The position numbers were made by a program, and so were the translations under genes. The notes beneath the pieces are model-generated. The model was given only the letters and a program-made list of their open reading frames with translations. It searched no databases and was not told where the DNA came from. From Limnohabitans sp. (GTDB lineage: Bacteria > Pseudomonadota > Gammaproteobacteria > Burkholderiales > Burkholderiaceae_C): a DNA stretch of 8,372 nt. The number at the start of each line of letters is the position of its first letter. Position 1 is the first letter of the stretch. The stretch covers positions 1-8,372 of the forward strand of contig JALQUL010000413.1 of NCBI GenBank assembly GCA_023260735.1. The letters are read 5' to 3'. This document shows, one piece after another, positions 6,140 to 8,372 of this stretch.

Positions 6140-6901
6140 ATGCAAACATCAGCCAACAAAGTAGCTATCGTTACAGGGGCAGGCAGTGGAATTGGTAAGG
6201 CCAGTGCTTTAGCCTTGTTAAAAGCCGGTTTTAATGTGGTTTTAGCTGGCAGACAAATCGAAAAACTCAATGCGGTTATTGAGCAATGGCAGGGCCCAAA
6301 AAATCAAGCTTTGGCTTGTGCCTGTGACGTTAAAGACGAGCACTCGGTGAAGCGTTTATTTGACACCACAGTAGCACATTTTGGTAGGCTAGATGTATTG
6401 TTTAACAACGCCGGAATTAGTGCTTTTAGTGTGCCAATTGATGAGCTTCCAGTAGAGGTGTGGCGCAATGTTGTCGATACCAATTTAACTGGTATGTTTT
6501 TATGTTTGCAACAAGCCTTTAGGGTCATGAAGGCACAAAGCCCCCAGGGAGGACGTATTATTAACAACGGTTCTATTTCGGCCACGATGCCAAGGCCACA
6601 AGCGATTGCCTACACCGCTACCAAACATGCGGTCACTGGTTTAACCAAATCAGCGGCCCTTGATGGACGTGCATTCTCTATTGCTTGTGGTCAAATTGAT
6701 ATTGGCAATGCTGCCACCGACATGACTCAAAAAATGTCTAGGGGTATATTGCAAGCCAATGGTTCTTTAGCTCAAGAGCCACTAATGGATTTGCAAGTTG
6801 TTGCTGACTCTGTGGTCTATATGGCAAGTTTGCCACTAAGTGCCAACGTTTTGTTTCATACCGTAATGGCCACTAATATGCCGTTTGTAGGACGTGGTTA
6901 A
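6140..6901 (+). CDS. Short-chain dehydrogenase/reductase (SDR) family oxidoreductase
   Basis: This 253-residue protein has the full classical SDR set: TGAGSGIG (12-19) for the nucleotide, CDV with Asp63, NNAG (89-92), Asn115, Ser145, Tyr158 and Lys162 (YTATK). Arg38 after the second beta strand suggests NADP(H) preference, though this is a weak predictor. The usual PG motif after the active site is replaced by CGQIDIGNAATDM, which marks a known SDR subgroup without a firmly assigned substrate as far as I recall. It is a cytoplasmic oxidoreductase with no signal or membrane segment; the substrate cannot be named. The start ATG has no strong ribosome binding site. It lies 104 nt after rnr, on the same strand, with a hairpin between, so it may have its own promoter. 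A role with RNase R is not suggested by the families. Confidence 0.92.
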   Translation: MQTSANKVAIVTGAGSGIGKASALALLKAGFNVVLAGRQIEKLNAVIEQWQGPKNQALACACDVKDEHSVKRLFDTTVAHFGRLDVLFNNAGISAFSVPIDELPVEVWRNVVDTNLTGMFLCLQQAFRVMKAQSPQGGRIINNGSISATMPRPQAIAYTATKHAVTGLTKSAALDGRAFSIACGQIDIGNAATDMTQKMSRGILQANGSLAQEPLMDLQVVADSVVYMASLPLSANVLFHTVMATNMPFVGRG

Positions 6902-7159
6902 GGAATTGCATTTCTGTACCAATAGTGAAATTATTCTGCTCTTTTTCAGATTAGCTTAACTGAAATCAATCCACTATTTAATAGAATTGGAAATAGTCAC
7001 TTCATTCGGGAGATAAACCCTATTTTTATGAGTTATTCGTGTTCTTCATTTGAAGAATTGTGGTCTCGTCCTTGCCCAGCCCGTTTTATCGAACTGGATT
7101 TAGCATTTTTCTCCCCTGCCAAGGGGGAGCTAGAGGGGGTTGCCCGACCCCCCCCTTAA
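6902..7159. other. Intergenic region between convergent SDR and qmcA genes
   Basis: This 258-nt gap lies between genes ending toward each other. It holds a 16-bp palindrome (TTCTTCATTTGAAGAA, 7042-7057), a weak TTTCAG/CTGAAA pair (6944-6965) with no U-run, and the GC-rich palindromic element listed separately. No intact gene is supported. A 43-codon frame at 7028-7159 is discussed under rejected items. Confidence 0.5.
7111..7157. repeat. GC-rich palindromic element next to the qmcA stop
   Basis: Two hairpins lie back to back: CTCCCC (7111-7116) with GGGGAG (7124-7129), and GGGGGT (7135-7140) with ACCCCC (7147-7152). An alternative long pairing joins AAGGGGG (7121-7127) and CCCCCTT (7151-7157). 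The G/C runs are unlike the AT-rich flanks and resemble the short palindromic repeats dispersed between genes in many bacteria. It begins three nt beyond the qmcA stop codon on the - strand and may act as that gene's transcription end or mRNA stabiliser, though no U-run follows. Confidence 0.6.
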
Positions 7160-8068
7160 TTATTTTTGGGTTTGCACCACTTTCATGGCGGTGCCAATTA
7201 ATGTGGCAACTTGGCCTAAATCGCTAGGAATTACCAAAGTGGTATTGGACTCGCTAGCGACTTTACTGTAGGCTTCAACCGCTTTTTCTGCTACACGTAA
7301 TTGTACGGCTTGTTCGCCGCCAGGTTTTTGAATTGCTGATGCAATGGCTTCAATCGCTTCTGCAGTAGCAGTTGCGACAGATGATATCGCAGCAGCTTCA
7401 CCTAGTGCTTTGTTAATAGCCGCTTGTTTCTCACCTTCAGAGCGAGCAATAAAGGCTTCACGTTCGCCAGTAGCAATATTAATTTGTTCTTGACGGCGAC
7501 CTTCGGAGGCGGCAATGAGGGCACGTTTTTCACGTTCAGCAGTAATTTGTGCCTGCATAGAATGCAAGATTTCTTTTGGTGGGGTTAAGTCTTTAATTTC
7601 ATAACGCAGTACTTTAACGCCCCAGTTAAGGGCCGCTTCATCAATGGCAGCCACTACTTGAGCATTAATAATGTCGCGTTCTTCAAAGGTTTTGTCGAGC
7701 TCTAGTTTACCAATTACCGAGCGCAGTGATGTTTGCGCCAATTGTGAAATAGCCACAATGTAATTAGATGAGCCGTAACTCGCACGCATTGGGTCAGTGA
7801 CTTGAAAATACAAAATACCATCGACTTGTAATTGGGTATTGTCTTTGGTTATGCAAACTTGACTCGCAATATCAAGTGGGATTTCTTTTAAGATGTGTTT
7901 ATAAGCAATTTTGTCAATAAAGGGCACTACAAAATTAAGACCTGGTGTGAGTGTGCCGTGGTATTTTCCCAAGCGTTCTACTACAAAAGCATGCTGCTGA
8001 GGCACGACCTTTAATGTTTTGAATAAAACAATAATCACAACGGCGAGCAAAATGAAGGCTTCTGTCAT
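7160..8068 (-). CDS. qmcA: SPFH/band 7 membrane protein, QmcA-like
   Basis: This 302-residue membrane-anchored protein belongs to the stomatin/prohibitin/flotillin group, which forms large oligomeric assemblies in the inner membrane and is tied to quality control by the FtsH protease in E. coli. One N-terminal membrane segment (about residues 4-18) is followed by the SPFH domain (about 20-180: VVPQQHAFVVERLGKY, then LTPGLNFVVPFID). A charged, probably coiled-coil region (about 170-225) carries AEREKRALIAASEG and GEREAFIARSEGEKQAA. The C-terminus is Ala-rich and ends without an added domain. AGGAG lies eight nt upstream of the ATG, which fixes the start. It follows the NfeD-like gene by 22 nt on the same strand, the standard pairing for this family, so they are cotranscribed. 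Length and motifs are normal. Confidence 0.94.
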   Translation of the reverse strand: MTEAFILLAVVIIVLFKTLKVVPQQHAFVVERLGKYHGTLTPGLNFVVPFIDKIAYKHILKEIPLDIASQVCITKDNTQLQVDGILYFQVTDPMRASYGSSNYIVAISQLAQTSLRSVIGKLELDKTFEERDIINAQVVAAIDEAALNWGVKVLRYEIKDLTPPKEILHSMQAQITAEREKRALIAASEGRRQEQINIATGEREAFIARSEGEKQAAINKALGEAAAISSVATATAEAIEAIASAIQKPGGEQAVQLRVAEKAVEAYSKVASESNTTLVIPSDLGQVATLIGTAMKVVQTQK

Positions 8069-8090
8069 AATAAAAACTCCTTTTAAAAAA

Positions 8091-8372
8091 TTAGGAACCA
8101 GCTTGCAAAATTAAAAAATTACCTTGTATGTCGGTGATGATGTACGCCCCTGGTGCAGGAGGGCTGTTAGGGTTAGTTGAAGGGGTGGCCAATTTAGCTT
8201 GCCATTGGGCCCCACGGTATTGCACCACTGTGCTGTCATGAAACTGCCATTGTTCTACTTGTACAATCTGACCAACGTCGAGGTGGTTGGAGTTATGAGT
8301 GCTGGCAAGAGTGGACGTTTTATTTTTTCGCAATTGGTAAAGCACGCCACAACTCATCATACTAAGCAAAGC
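8091..8372 (-). CDS. NfeD-like protein, C-terminal fragment
   Basis: This gene enters from the right edge; the last 93 codons are visible. The fragment begins with the end of a hydrophobic segment (ALLSMMSCGVLYQL) and then has a soluble domain with VGQIVQVEQW, VVQYRGAQWQAKL, GAYIITDIQGNFLIL. The YRGAQWQA string and the closing beta-rich segment fit the OB-fold domain of short NfeD proteins, which follow membrane segments and partner with SPFH proteins. The gene directly downstream is such an SPFH protein, which strongly supports the call. No start is visible; the TTG at 8367-8369 is inside the membrane segment and is not a real start. Confidence 0.85.
   Translation of the reverse strand, partial: ALLSMMSCGVLYQLRKNKTSTLASTHNSNHLDVGQIVQVEQWQFHDSTVVQYRGAQWQAKLATPSTNPNSPPAPGAYIITDIQGNFLILQAGS

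Noticed and set aside
6944..6965. TTTCAG/CTGAAA hairpin as a terminator for the SDR gene
   Set aside because: Six-bp AT-rich stem with a 10-nt loop and no U-run after it on either strand.
7028..7159. 43-codon frame starting ATGAGTTATTCG and ending TAA before qmcA
   Set aside because: Its second half is just the GC-rich palindromic element read through (SPAKGELEGVARPPP), there is no well-placed ribosome binding site (GGGAG is 15 nt away), and I recognise no family.

Overview
The window looks like a chromosomal segment from a low-GC betaproteobacterium, most likely in or near the Burkholderiales. This placement is an inference from protein character, from rnr lying beside a tRNA-Leu gene, and from the NfeD/QmcA pair. 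It is not a computed taxonomy. Seven protein genes and one tRNA are well supported. Two of the protein genes are cut by the window edges.

Left part (1-2957, + strand): a periplasmic sulfide-oxidation module. It begins with the C-terminus of a DsrE/DsrF-like protein. Next come a monoheme cytochrome c (fccA-like) and a flavocytochrome c sulfide dehydrogenase flavoprotein (fccB), which form a tight pair 13 nt apart. A Tat-exported metallo-beta-lactamase-fold hydrolase of the SoxH-like type follows. FccB would oxidise sulfide on its FAD and redox disulfide and pass electrons to the cytochrome. The hydrolase and the DsrE-like protein probably handle sulfur intermediates, but their substrates cannot be read from sequence. 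Just past the hydrolase lies what looks like the last ~30 codons of a DUF2892 (YgaP-type membrane domain) gene, interrupted by a stop: a decayed member of the same cluster.

Middle (2958-6035): a gene-poor AT-rich stretch with one likely bidirectional terminator, then tRNA-Leu(CAG) on the - strand, divergent from rnr (RNase R) on the + strand. This junction is the most unusual part of the window. The rnr reading frame has no ATG, GTG or TTG before the middle of its first cold-shock domain. The best ribosome binding site points to an ATC codon at 3468. The first base of that codon is also the last base of a perfect TATAAT box for the tRNA. No obvious rnr promoter fits between the two genes, so the rnr transcript may run antisense through the tRNA.

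Right part (6036-8372): an SDR-family oxidoreductase (+), a 258-nt intergenic region ending in a compact GC-rich palindromic element, then a - strand pair: nfeD-like (cut at the edge) followed by the SPFH/band 7 protein qmcA. I see no phage, insertion sequence, CRISPR array or defence system. The genes are mostly of recognisable families; the novelty candidates are the rnr/tRNA junction, the gene remnant and details of the sulfide module.
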